Below are positions 46,801 through 58,138 of a DNA stretch of 64,000 nt, piece by piece. The stretch comes from Lasiosphaeria ovina (lineage: Eukaryota; Ascomycota; Sordariomycetes; Sordariales; Lasiosphaeriaceae), in NCBI GenBank assembly GCA_033439765.1, contig JAULSN010000006.1:2046001-2110000 (forward strand). Direction: 5' to 3'. The number at the start of each line of letters is the position of its first letter. Position 1 is the stretch's first letter. Under the pieces are notes generated by a model. That model was not told the DNA's origin. It made no database searches and worked only from the letters and a program-made list of their open reading frames with translations. A program made the translations under genes and the position numbers.

Positions 46801-49800
46801 AGAGGCGAGGGACTCGTCTTGCTTGATCCAGGCAAGATTGAAAACAAGTGGAAGTGGCCTGCCACTGTCCCAACGTGCTTCATGAAGCTGGGTTGGTGGG
46901 TGCGCGAGGGGGGCCAAGTTCCGGTTCCCAAAAGTCAGCTTTCCGGAATGGACCCCCTCATCGCCCGCCTGAAGACACCTAGCAAGGGTAGTAGCTATTC
47001 ATTCACCATGTCCTTCAACACGATAGGAGTGGGTGCCCCATCCGGCTTGGTGGTAGATGTGTCGACAGACGACAGGACCCAATGTGTCATTGGCTACCCA
47101 CCTGCAGACGCCAAGCACACATGGTCCGACTGGGAGGTCGGGAGCTTTTCCAACACCATCTCGCCATTGCTGGTTCATGCTGCCGGCGGTGGAAAGAACA
47201 GCATCTACACGACCCTCTCTCAGCTGCCCTTGGAGCTGCGCGCCGATGCACTCGGAGAGCGTAGGCGCAAGATACCGCACGAGCTCGCAAACCCATACTC
47301 CCTCTACACCTGGGAGACGGCCGTGCACGCCATCAACCTGCTCATGGAACGGTTCATCTCTACGCACCAGTACGAACTTGCCCTGAGTGTGGCACGCCTC
47401 CTCTTCGACCCTGCCGCGGTGGGGGCCGACTCGGACGTCACCAAGTGCTGGAAGTTTATCCCCTTCCAAGACCCTGCCGTCCACACCTGGAATCCCATGG
47501 ACCAGGGCGCCGGAGACGAGGCCCGGATAGACTTGTATGAGTACAACCTCCACAAGGCAAACGTGCATGCCGCGGCTCGCGGACGGCCCGTGGCCTACAT
47601 GAAACGGATCGTGCTCAAGTACATCGAGACGCTCATCGCGCTGGGCGACCAGCTGTTTCAACAAAACACGCTGGAAACCATGCCGCTAGCCATCGAGAGG
47701 TACACCGAGGCGTCGCATCTTTTTGGGCCACCGCCCGTTCGCCTTCCCAGGATGGGGAGGAAAGGAGTCTTGTCCTATAACAATCTGGCCACCAAGATCG
47801 ACGACTATTCCAACGCGCTGGTCCATATGGAGCTGGAATTCCCATTTCGCGCCAACCGCGGAGGAGCGGCGGCCGAGCCGGTCCCGTTCATACAGACCAA
47901 CTACTTTTGCATCCCGGCGAATCCGCAGCTGGCCAGTCTAAGGGCGCTCCTGGACGACAGGCTCTACAAGTGCCGCAACTCGCTCGACATTGACGGCCAC
48001 GAGCAGAGCCTGCCCCTGTTCGAACCCCCCATCGACCCCGGCGCGCTGGTGCGCGCGAGTGCGGCCGGCATTGGGCCGTCGGCCGTGGTGAGCGACCTGG
48101 CCAGCCCCATGCCGAAATATCGCTTCGTCCATCTCCTCGAGCGAGCGCTAGAACTCTGCCGCGAGCTGAAGGACACGAGCGAGCGGGCCCAGGCGGTGAA
48201 GGAGAAGAGGGATGCCGAGGCGTTGGGCGCCCTTAGCGCGAGACATAACACCAGCATCCACACGCTGAGCATGAGCTTGAAGCAGGCGCAGAGGGCGGAA
48301 GAGCTAGCGGCGATCGAGACCCTAGAGGAGACGCGCCGTGGCCAAAAGTCTCGGCTCCAGTTCTGGCTGGCCCTCACCGGCGACAAAGTGCCGAGCCTCG
48401 ACAGCAGCACCTCGGGCGGCGGCGGGTGGCGAGAAATCCCACAGCCCGTCGTCAAGCCGACTATGGACGAGCTGCGCACGAGCCGGTATGAGAGAGCCGA
48501 GATGGATCTGGCTCTGGAGGCCATGCACTGGAGCAGGGACAGGAACGAGAAGGAGCATGAAGCCAGCATAGCTGATGTATTGCCGTCGATAACCCTAAAC
48601 GTCCAGCCCTGGGGATTGGGCGTCAGTACCGAGATAGGGCCAGCCATTTACGCGCGCTACGTGCGCGTAGGGGCGAGCAAATCCGCCATGGAGGCACAGT
48701 CGTTCACAGATTGGGGCCAGATGTCCGGCATGTTGGCCCGCTTCGAGAATCAGCTGCGGGAGCGGCGCGAGTCAGCGAACCAGGCGGGCCGGGACATCAA
48801 GGTCACGGACCGCATGCTTGCCGCTGCGAGGGCACGCATCGAGGTCTTCGACAGGGACATCAAGGTGCAGCAGCAGCAGCTAGACAACGCAGCCGGGATG
48901 GAAGAGTGGCTGCGGTCCAAGTACACGAGCGTCCAGCTGTACGAGTGGATGGACAAGCAGCATGGCGTCATCTTCCAGCGCGGCTACTCGCTCTGCAGCG
49001 AGCTCGCCAGGCAGGCGCAGCGCGCCTACTTCTTCGAGTGTCCCGCCGAGGGTGCCAGCGGCGACCGCTTCTTGCGCGAGGCAGGCGGCGGATACTGGGA
49101 CAGCGCGCGGCACGGCATGCTCTCGGCGGAGAACCTATGGCTCGACCTGAAGAGGATGGAGATGGCGTACCACACCAAGAAGGGCCACGATTTCGAGCTC
49201 GTCAAGAATATATCTCTGCGGCAGGTAGACCCGAGCGCGCTCATGCAGTTTCGAGAAACGGGACACACGAGACTCTCATTGCCAGAGGTAATTAATTCTT
49301 CCCCTAGGCCGTTGGGAGATGTCAGCTTCATATCCGTGTGAGCACACATACTAATTAATGAAAAAAAAAACTACCTTACTGTAGTTGCTGTTTGACATGG
49401 ATTTCCCGGGTCACTACTGCCGACGAATCGCCTCTGTGTCTCTGGTCATCCCCTGCGTGGTTGGGCCGTACACGAGCCTCAACTGCACGCTGCGCCTGTG
49501 CCAGCATCGGTACCGCATCAGCTCGGGCGGCGGCAAGCCCTACGCCGAGAACGAAGCGGGGGACCTCCGGTTCCGCACCGACAACATCCCCATCAACGCC
49601 ATCGCCGTCGGTTCGCCCACGCCCAGCAGCGCCGTGTCGTCGTTCTCGCTCGACTTCTCGCGCGGCAGGTACTCGCCGTTTGAGGGCGCAGGCGCCATAT
49701 CGACCTGGCAGATCGACCTGCCGTCCACGCTCCGGCAGTTCAACTACCGCACCATCAGCGACGTGGTGCTGCAGCTGCAGTACACGGCGCTGGACGGCGG

Positions 49801-50311
49801 GGCCGGCTTTGCGCGGGCGGCAGGCGAGTCTGTGCAGAGCGAGATCAAGGAGCATCAGCGGCCATCGCCTCCTGCCCGTGCTCTGCTGTCCGTGCTGGTC
49901 AACGCCCCCAGCGACTACGCAACATCGTGGCACGCCTTCCGCTCCGCGTTGCAGAACGGGCGTGCCGCGACGCTGCACATGCCGGGGATGCGGGCGGCGA
50001 TGCTGCCCTTTTGGACACAGCGGCTCAAGGTCGCGGTGAGGAGTATCTCCGTCATCGTTGTGCCGCCGCCAGCGGATGATGCACCGGTTAGGATAAAGAT
50101 TGCCGAGTATCCTACCTTGGAGTGGGAAGAGAGCCGTGGGTTCGGTGATGAGAGCGCTATTGACGACTGCAAGATTCTCACGGCGAGTAAGGTCGATAAA
50201 GATATGTCGCAGGATTGGACCTTATCGCTGGAGGGAAAGGAAGGGCAGGGGGAAGGAAAGCTAACGCTTGAAGCGGTGTGGGTTTTGGTAAATTACTACA
50301 TTAAAGAGTAG
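40846..50311 (+). CDS. Toxin-complex TcA subunit (pore-forming translocator)
   Basis: Exons 40929-43725, 43793-43935, 44014-49287 and 49385-50311 are well supported. A 15-nt first exon at 40846-40860 (donor GTTCGT) is a guess that fits phase; the product is about 3,050 residues. Landmarks: VRP1-type region with CSSITSPAAYFVDLL (~330); RLWRKLGWSLEDLD (~660); an LWEANRKAFLYPESW block typical of the neuraminidase-like/ABC-toxin part (~1606); helical coiled-coil (~2410-2470); and the C-terminal TcB-binding/pore region beginning FDMDFPGHYCRRI (~2745) just after the last intron. In bacteria TcA forms a bell-shaped pentamer that docks to TcB-TcC and injects the effector. This copy is longer than the usual ~2,500. 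One extra segment is a Lys/Ser/Pro repeat with a cysteine cluster (~1383-1431). Intron 43936-44013 is 78 bp and in frame, so it is easily missed. Confidence 0.93.
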
Positions 50312-50409
50312 GAGCTGATAGCAGCGGAGAAAGAGCTTTATTACTTTCCCAATCTGTCAAGCACCCACCCCAGCTACCCCAATATCTTTCTTCTTGTTGC
50401 TCAGCAAAA
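50312..50409. other. 3' flank of TcA
   Basis: Short A/T-rich trailer directly after the TcA stop. No gene. Confidence 0.4.
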
Positions 50410-50960
50410 TCCGCGAAAGGCGAGTATCGAGCTACTAAGCCTACGTAAGGTAGTATATATACTTGGATACTACGGGCTAATACCCTACTCGGGGGCTCAA
50501 CCATAGATTAGAACGAGATAACTAGTATATAACTAGACTACACCCGTATGTAAGCGAAGAAAGGATAACGAAAGGCTGTAGAAAGCCCACTACCTGTAGA
50601 AAGGAAAGACGACTCTCGAACGTAGCGAGGACAGCCCGCGGTAACGCCCCCAGAGAGCCGCCGGAGGCAAAAAGGAAGAAAGAAACAAAAAAGACGGTCC
50701 AGATTCCCATCTTAACTCAACTACTAGGTAACGTAATTTATAAACTACGAGCTTTACCGGGGTAATGGTCAAGGTAGTGTAGAAGGCCCTCGTACGCGTA
50801 GAGCGCCGGGACCCTGTCCGCGCCCGTCTACTTCTCGTCTAGCTAGGCGTCGTACGCCTTACGAGTACGGGCGGCGACGCGACGGCAGGCTGCTCGCGGC
50901 CCCTGACCGAGAACCCCGCCACCGATAAGAACCAGAGGTAAAGATATTAATAACTAATAT
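50410..50960. repeat. RIP-like degenerate tract
   Basis: TA steps and TAG/CTA triplets are very frequent (for example ACTAGTATATAACTAGACTA), while CA and TG are rare by eye. CG-rich islands such as CGTACGCGTAGAGCGCCGGG remain. This dinucleotide bias is what repeat-induced point mutation leaves behind. No protein remnant is recognisable. Confidence 0.5.
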
Positions 50961-51040
50961 AGGAGTGGTAAGGCATGTTTATATTTTGTGTACGAAGCTA
51001 CCAGAAAGCCGCGCGCGCGATAGCACGAGAGCGGCGACGG

Positions 51041-51100
51041 CGAGGGTGAGGGCGAGGGCGAGGGCGAGGGCTGTGGGCTGTGGGCTGTGGGCTGTGGGCT
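51041..51100. repeat. Two adjoining simple repeats
   Basis: A GAGGGC/GAGGGT hexamer array runs directly into about four and a half units of TGTGGGC. They lie about 230 bp before the F-box gene start. Confidence 0.9.
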
Positions 51101-51293
51101 AGCTCTCCAAAGTGGGGGACGTGAGGTCCCGCTAACCCTATTAAAAGTTAAAAACCCCTGCCAACATCCCTGCACTACCACGTGTAGTATTTTCTTTGGA
51201 GCTAATTACGCACAAAGTGGAGCTGTTCTTTCAGCTTGGAAGCATAACCCAATAACCACTGTCGCGTCAATCGGGAACAGACACCGTCACTAG

Positions 51294-51326
<33 letters not shown>

Positions 51327-51327
<1 letters not shown>

Positions 51328-53126
51328 TGGCTGATGTCGATATGGCAGACGCAGAAACGCCTCCTCTCTGCCAAGGGGGGTTTGGATTGCACCGACACGA
51401 GCAAACGATGGCCAACACCGAAGATCGCGCAACTCTCAAGAAGGCTTACGACGGCCTCCGGACTGCAAACGAAGAGCTCAGCAGACTAAACGTTTCGGGC
51501 CACAACCTTCGAGAAACCCAAGACCCTCTTCGCCACTCGATCAACAAGCTCTCGCGCCCATTTTTGAGAAACCTGCACATCCTAGACATGCCCGACGAGA
51601 TTCTTCTCTTGATACTCAACCTCGTGCGCGGCTCTCAGCACGACAAGCGCTCAGAATGGCATATTGGCACAGAGGATATCCGGAACTGCCGTCTAACCTG
51701 TCGGCGCCTTTGCAGCCTCGGCGACCCGATGCTCATTCGTCTTATACGCCTTAGACTCACGCCTTCGTCTCTTGAGCGCCTGGGGGAAATTTCCCGTCAC
51801 CCCACTATTAGCAAGGGCGTCCAGGCCATCCGAGTTGTCCTTTGTGCCTACAAACGGAGATTCAACGACGATGTCAATGAGTTGATTGATTTTCATCTCG
51901 GAGAAGTCGGAAGAATATTGGCTATTATCGAAATCAAGGAATGTTGGGTGCACGGTGACGGCCCCCATAATAGGCGCCACTTTTCAGAGGAGGAATGGCT
52001 GGAGGTTGTTTCAAAGGCCAGAACAACTCTCGCTGCCTGGCGTCAATTCCAAGAAACAGGTTCTTGCGACGACGAGCAGCATCGAGTGCTCCTGGAAACG
52101 ACACATCAAAAGTACCAGGGACTTTACGAAGTGCAAGAGTCGATCAGATGGCACAAGGTCCTCCCCCGAGCTGTTGCCTCTGCTGTGGCTAGGATGCCGC
52201 GAGTAAGAAGCCTACAATTTGACGGTGCGGACCCATGGGCTTTCGAACTACGCTCGTTCATCAGACCCGGAGAAGATGTTCACGGCGCAATCTATCATAC
52301 TATGCTAGAACCAACGACAGCGCATCATGCCGATGATCAGAGACTCGACGTGGACAGCTGTATTTTCATTCCCAAGACTATACATTATGTCCGCGAAACC
52401 GGGATACGGCTGCATAGTATCGTCATCAATTTATCATTTCTGGAAGACATCCAGTACCTACTACCACGCCCGAAGCACCAAGAGGGTGTTTTGTCCACGA
52501 TGCAGCAGCTGAGAGACTTTAAACTCCACATAAACAGGTGCGCCTCAGAGGACCATTCGGAAAAACTTGTCCAGGTTTTGAAGCTTCACTTGGATGCCCC
52601 AAATCTAGAACGCCTAACCTTGAGCTTGTGGGAAGGTAACAGTGGCTGGGGGGTAGGCTGGGGGGTAGGCTTAACCTCACACCCGTGGCGGAACCTTACC
52701 AACATTGAGATGTGTGGCATTGCTCTCGACCTGTCCGACCTTCGCATCTTCCTCAAGAGAATACAGCCGACGTTGATCGCGTTGACCATGCAGCTCTTCG
52801 AATTGCGAACTGGCACCTGGGAAGAGGCCCTGGACGCGTTGCGGGAGAAATCCTATCGGAGTTTTGAGATTATCCTGCCCTCGGGCGCCGAGTGTAACGA
52901 CTTGCCAAAGCAAGAAGTTGACGAGATATTCGCGTATGACCACGGTGACACTGGAATGTCTCGAGTGGAGCTGTACGTCCGCAATCTGTTGACAGATAAC
53001 CCTCTTCGGGTTATCCGAGACAACGAGGAAACCGTGCAAGATGACGCGGACAATACGGAAGCCAACGTGGAAGACACGGAGGGATTGGAAGGCAACCTAG
53101 ACAACACGCAAGGCGACACTGCTTGA
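51327..53126 (+). CDS. F-box protein, intact
   Basis: A single frame of 599 residues from ATG 51327, preceded by an ACAACAACAT-rich leader typical of fungal 5' ends. A short coiled stretch (about 30-75) precedes an F-box at ~85-140: LDMPDEILLLILNLV, CRLTCRRLCSLGDPMLIRLI. The rest (~140-560) has leucine-rich irregular repeats without a named fold, with a duplicated GWGVGWGVG. The tail is acidic (DDADNTEANVEDTEG). By family knowledge the F-box would recruit Skp1 in an SCF ubiquitin ligase; the target is unknown. Many Sordariomycetes carry expanded families of such solitary F-box genes. A decayed paralogue lies at 56640-58138, and a dispersed repeat follows 35 bp after the stop. Confidence 0.85.
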
Positions 53127-53160
53127 GGGAGACAGGTAATCCCGGATGCCTACCGGAAGT

Positions 53161-53562
53161 TCTCCATGTTGAAGCGGTGACAAGGCACCACAACACAACA
53201 AACCCAAAAACAACACTAAGGCGAGCCGCAGGCGAGCCTTCTAGGGTACAGAAACAGGATTCCATAGCCAGGTAGTCAATATAACAAAGAAAAAGTCACT
53301 ACTACGTGCACTGGTGCGGGGATCTCAATTCATGGTAAAAAGACGCGATTTTTTAAAAATAAAAAATAAAAAAAATAAAAAAAAAAATGGCGAGAAAAGA
53401 AGTTAAAGAGCGAGGCCGGCCCTCTGAGAAGAGGAGGGCGGGCTGCCCATCTTATACCAGGTGGGTAGGCCAAGAAAAAAGTAAAAAAGCACACTGGATT
53501 ATATTGGGTAAGGGTGTAAATAACCCCCTTGTCACCCGGCCCCCGAGCCCCTGATCACCGGC
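53161..53562 (+). repeat. Dispersed repeat, copy B
   Basis: Same block order as copy A: GGCACCACAACACAACA, CACTAAGGCGAGCC, CACTACTACGTGCACTGG, TCAATTCATGGTAAAAAGACG, AGGAGGGCGGGCTGCCC, CCCGGCCCCCGAGCCCCTG. An A-rich insertion (about 53353-53393) follows the AAGACGCGATT block. One frame again ends in an Asn-Ser-Trp-stop tail. Confidence 0.7.
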
Positions 53563-53651
53563 CGTATTACGAAACTACGTCTTCGTTGAATTATCGCTGC
53601 CAGCCTGTCCTCGATGCCTTCAAGGGCCTCCCTGAGACCCTACGAAACACC

Positions 53652-55040
53652 TCAGGCGGTATGCGCTAACTCGGAACGAAGTGTCCAAGTGTCGTCCACT
53701 TGGATCAGCTGGTTGAGACTCCTCAGGAGATCCTCAGAAGCATCAGTTCGCAACGCTGAGCATGCCAAGCGAAGACTTTTATTGCACTCCACCAACGTCA
53801 ACTTTGCAAAGAAGGGACCTACGCCCGCTCGGTCTGTGAGTCCGGGTTGGTTGAGTCTGTTCATGACCTTGTCGTGTATCACTTTTCGACAATTCAGCGT
53901 CGACTTCAATGCTTCAAACGCTGGATCTCCGTCTGCAAAATTCCCACCGCCGTCATAAACGCCGCTCATGGCAGACACGATCTGCCGCTTGGATTCCTGC
54001 AAGAAACTCGTGTAATCCAGCTCCGTGTCGTCTGAGTCCTCGTCGTCGCTTAAGGGATCAATCCACCCGGAAGTGATCCAGTTCGGGAATAAGTTTCCGA
54101 TTGCGGAGGCACTGAAGATCTCATAGGCTAAGTCTTCCACCGACGAAGAGCGTCCGTTGCAGGGGCTTTCAAAGACGTTGCTGAACCCCTGCTTTGCAGC
54201 TTTTTTTAGGTCGCCAGATACGGCATCGAATGTCTTTTGAGCGATCAAGCTCCCCAGGTCTCCTAGGAATCGTGCAGGCCAAGCTAACTCCCAGAGCATG
54301 GCGAAGATGGTGTTTGGTCCCGCTTCGGCAGAGAGCAGCTGCGAATGAAAGGCGCTGGAAGCACGGTCCCCGAAGCCTACCCGTACCGCACGCTCGCAAA
54401 TGTCCCTAAAGGTGTCTTTCTGACTATCCAATTCCTCGAGTACGGAAGTGGACTCGAGATATTGTTCTGAGGCTGCCGTCATAACCCGCCGAAGAACCGC
54501 AAAGAAGGCGTTCCTGGAGTCGCTCAGATTTGACAGGGATCGCATATAGCCGCTAAAGCTTTGAGCATCTGCCACTGCCGCAGTGGTTGACGGCGAAGGA
54601 AGTTCGGTAGCAAGGTGTTGAGTGTCAGCAACGGATTGGAGTTTGATGAAAACTTCCGCCAAGCATCTTCGGATAATCTCTTCAACATCGCTCTCCCACC
54701 TTGACGACCATGTGCGAATAAAAGACCCGGAATCGATAGCGCTGGAAGACGAAAATTGCCTGAAGGCTTCCTGAGCTAAATGTTCCGTAAGCAAGGACTC
54801 AGTTCGCGCCGTGATGTCTGCTTTGATGCTTTCGAACGCGTCCGTATGGCCTACGTAAGAAAGCTGGTAGGGAGCCTCGATACTGAATGCGATTGGAATG
54901 CATCCATGGGAGTCAATGGTATCGAGGAACACGTCTTTGAGAGCGTAGTCGCTATTGAGAGCATCGTTCCGGACGGCATACTCGATCTGCTCTCCGAGCC
55001 CTCGAGCCTAACCCTGGAACACGGCATCCCAAGCAACACC
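53652..55040 (-). pseudogene. Unrecognised ORF, probably the broken 3' part of a larger gene
   Basis: An open frame (54932-53652, about 427 codons) without a recognisable domain. It is mostly helical, with charged and Ser-rich stretches (DDEDSDDTELD) and an invariant-looking ISS/WESDVEEIIRRCL segment. Immediately upstream, in another frame, is ESEITQSYDENLAGVAWD; the two join sensibly only if a frameshift occurs near 55010. The upstream frame in turn overlaps the end of the NLR relic at 55079. It could be a separate gene whose start is lost or the C-terminal region of the NLR. The acidic segment and lack of domains leave the function open. No other coding evidence is visible in this interval. 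Confidence 0.45.
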
Positions 55041-55078
55041 CGCTAGATTTTCATCGTATGATTGCGTAATCTCGGATT

Positions 55079-56640
55079 CTAGGTCTCTTGAGAACTGGTG
55101 GAGGCCGCTGCGCTGCGCTGATGCGGCTGGCAAGAGGTCAACCGATCTTGACAATGTAGATGTGTATCGAGCAACCATAGAAAGATGACGTTTGACGCTG
55201 GCACTATATTATCCTGAATCGTCTCAGGATCATTGACGAGGATTTTCGAGGCTTCTTTGAGCAAGGGCTTAAACCTCGAGATTCCGACTCGGCTTATTCT
55301 CAGCTGGCCGTACATGCCGAAGCCTAACAGCCATATCTTAGAGCCAGTGTAGGTAAGAACCTTATGATGGTTTGTTCTCTTGAGCCACCTTCCAATCAGG
55401 GAGTGCATCTCGATGTACGGTGCGTCGTTAGGCGTGGCTTCCATCCAGTTCACTGTGACCATGTTCACGGCAGCCAGGGCTCTGATTGCGAGGTCGAATA
55501 TCCCAGTCTCTAGGAAACGAAGCTGGCGAATGGCGGGCGGGTCCGAGCTGGCAGCGGATCTTGTGCGTGCTGCATTCCTGAAGTCGCGATACAAACGAAT
55601 GTATTCGGCGAGGCTTGACGCTTTCTCACACGATGCTATGAATAGAGCCATGGACACTGCATATTGCTGGTTCTCGGTGCCCTGTAGGATCCTTTGAAAC
55701 GCGAATTGGAAAGCCTTCCAAACCGAGGGGTAGTTGGAGAACATCGGATCATCGAGTAAGATGTCCTTGGCTTCATCAGCCCATGCAAGATAAGCTTGGC
55801 TATTGATGGCCGGGATGCCATCTTTTTTCCGTAAAGCAGCACCTACGGTGGTAATCGCCACCGGGAGACCCCTGAGCTCGTTGACAATGCGTCTTCTTGC
55901 ATCCGTTTCCTGGGGAGTTCGCTCCGAAACAGCTTGGTTAGCCAAAAGCTCAGCTAAGTCTGTGCAAGGTCTTGGCCGATTGTTCATTCAGGGGACTCAT
56001 GTGATGAACATGTGTGGCCTGTATTGACGAAGCTAAATCTCTGTTCCGAGTTGTGATGAGGACTTTGCTCTCCTTTAAGCCGGTAAAGAGATATCGCTGC
56101 ATGTCGATAAGGGGATCGTCCAGGTCATCGAAGACAACCAAAAATCGCCCGGAGAAGCGTTTGAGGAGCTCACGAGCAACGAGAGAGACAGACTGCTGGT
56201 CATCTCCGCACATTTGTAGAGCATACTGCTCGAATGCCTGTTTAATAGCTGCCTCGGAAGTCCCAGGTATCTCTTGAGCCGGTAGAATGCGTGTTCCGCG
56301 CCCTCGCCATATATTGGTGACATAAAGATGTCAAAGATGCCGAGAAGAGAGTAGGCTTTGTCTTCTTCCTTTTTTGTTGTCCGTTTCTCGGCCCATGTCA
56401 TTCGTTCCTCGACGCTGAAGGAGTCAAGAGGGTCCCCTCGGAGTACTGTAGGGGCGATTCCCGTGATGCTGACGAGCTGTTGCTCTAGCGATGTCTTGTC
56501 GCCAAGTGACTTGCCGTCTGACGAGAAGAACTCGACTAAGCTAGGAGCTATCAGTTCTTGAAGTGTCCATCCACGTGTAAACCACCGGCTCTCTCGCAGC
56601 GCTTGGTTAGTATCATGCTTCGAGTTAGAACCCGACTCGA
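55079..56640 (-). pseudogene. Truncated HET/NB-ARC (NLR) gene without P-loop
   Basis: Reading from 56640 downward: the C-terminal half of a HET domain (RWFTRGWTLQELIAPS, MTWAEKRTTKKEEDKAYSL, IYGEGAEHAFYRLK). A frame change at ~56270 leads to an NB-ARC-like part with Walker B FLVVFDDLDDP, VLITTRNRDLA, and GLPVAITTVGA (GLPLA motif). The N-terminal half of HET and the whole P-loop (Walker A) segment are missing, and another frame change occurs near 55970. Intact HET-NB-ARC proteins act as fungal NLR-type receptors in incompatibility and innate responses. This copy cannot bind nucleotide normally and has no start. Its 5' truncation point abuts the plus-strand F-box relic. Confidence 0.8.
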
Positions 56641-58138
56641 TTTAGACGAGCTGGTATATCGGCAAAACGGACATTATGAATTATGGCTTGACCTGCCAGC
56701 AGTTCTGTAGCGTGAGCTCTCACATGCTGATTCGTCTCGTCCGTGTCGAAGTTGCAGCCTTATCTATCTCGCGCCTGGACGAGATTTCGCGCCACCCCCT
56801 CATCAGGAAGGGCGTTCGCGCTGTTCGAGTTGTTCTTCACGCCTACAGCTGGCTATTCAGCGACAACATCCTTGAATTTGTTGCTCCCCACACTCGAAGC
56901 CTTGAGCAACTACTGGATATAGATTTACGAAAAGATGATGACGTGGGAGCTAAGTTGTTTTCGACTTTTGAAAGAAGCTTGGCTAGAAATCTCATACAAA
57001 GCTAGAGGAATTGCTGCTTTTTAGAACCAATATCTTGAGAATGGTTCTTGCGAAAGCCATCATCAAATACTCCTGGAAACGATGCATGAAGAATATCGCA
57101 GTCTTCACGAAGAGCAAGAGTCTGTCGTAATGAAGAAGTTACCAAGGGCTGTTGTCTCCGCACTGGCTAGAATGTCGTTTGTGGAAAGACTGCAATTTCA
57201 TGATACAGACCCCTCAACAGAAACCCTACTCTTAATTACAACCCGGAGCAGACGTTTCTGCAAAAATTTACGAATCCCTGCTCGAACCGACAACAGGGTA
57301 CGACCATAAAAGACAATTTCTCGATACACTGCTCTATAAGGTTATTCCAAGGGTATTATTTTTGTGCTGTCGGAGACGCTGGTACACGTCTTGATAGTAT
57401 CGAGATCGATCTCGTCATTCTGGAGGATCCGCGGGATCTGTTGCTGAGGCAGAAAGGGCGAGAGAGGCTCTCATCGGCAGTGCAGCAGCTTGGAAACTTT
57501 TCATTCAAATGTCAGGATCGAATCCGTACCGGCATCCGGAAATCGAGAAGCAGTGTTCGGACATGCTTTTCGAGTTTCTGAAACCCTGTCTGGATACGCC
57601 AACACTCCAAAACCTCACCATCGACCTGCTGAACAGTGATAGGGACAGCGAGTGGCCGCAAGCCGAGATCAGCCAGGCTCTGCTCCTGTAACCGTGGAAG
57701 AATCTCACGGACATTTTTCTGACAGAAATTTCTTTTAGTCTATCCGATCTTAAAGTCTTCTTCGCAAGACTACGGCCAGCTTTGAGCAAACTTACACTAT
57801 CCCGTATTCAGCTGACCAGTGGTACTTGGAAGAGGCCCTGGAGGTGTTACGGAAGAAGTCCTATCAAGCAGTTTCCATATTAGCTCCGGCCGGCGCCGAG
57901 TGCGATGACCTATCGCCCGAAGATATCGGAAAGGTATTTAGGAAAAGAGCTTCACGGCACAAACGCCGCAGAGAGTTACATTCTCAGACATACGACAACC
58001 AATCCTGTACGGGCCCTCCTTGACTACCTGGACATTGTGATAAGAGGCACGAATGGTGCGGATGGAGTCGAACATGCCGTGGAGATCCTGGAGGGACCGG
58101 ACGGCTACCCGGAGAACCCAGAAGGCAATGCGGATTGA
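56640..58138 (+). pseudogene. Decayed paralogue of the 51327-53126 F-box gene
   Basis: Segments align in order to the intact F-box gene but in several frames: MLIRLVRVEVAALSISRLDEI, ISRHPLIRKGVRAVRVVLHAY, HEEYRSLHEEQES, KLPRAVVSALARM, EALEVLRKKSYQ and SILAPAGAECDDLSPEDIGKVF, ending in an acidic-Asn tail like the intact gene. Counterparts in the intact copy include MLIRLIRLRL, RHPTISKGVQAIRVVLCAY and ALREKSYRSFEIIL. The F-box itself is absent at the 5' end, the frame is interrupted by stops and frameshifts at several points (about 57005, 57310 and 57690), and the remnant starts beside the truncated NLR. Confidence 0.85.

Noticed and set aside
48711..49295. A 194-residue ORF inside TcA
   Set aside because: An alternative frame within the long TcA exon; the TcA frame carries the family motifs.
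30478..50311. Bacterial contamination as the source of the Tc genes
   Set aside because: Fungal introns with consistent phases, a spacer of 2.7 kb and fungal genes on both flanks of the same sequence argue against it.
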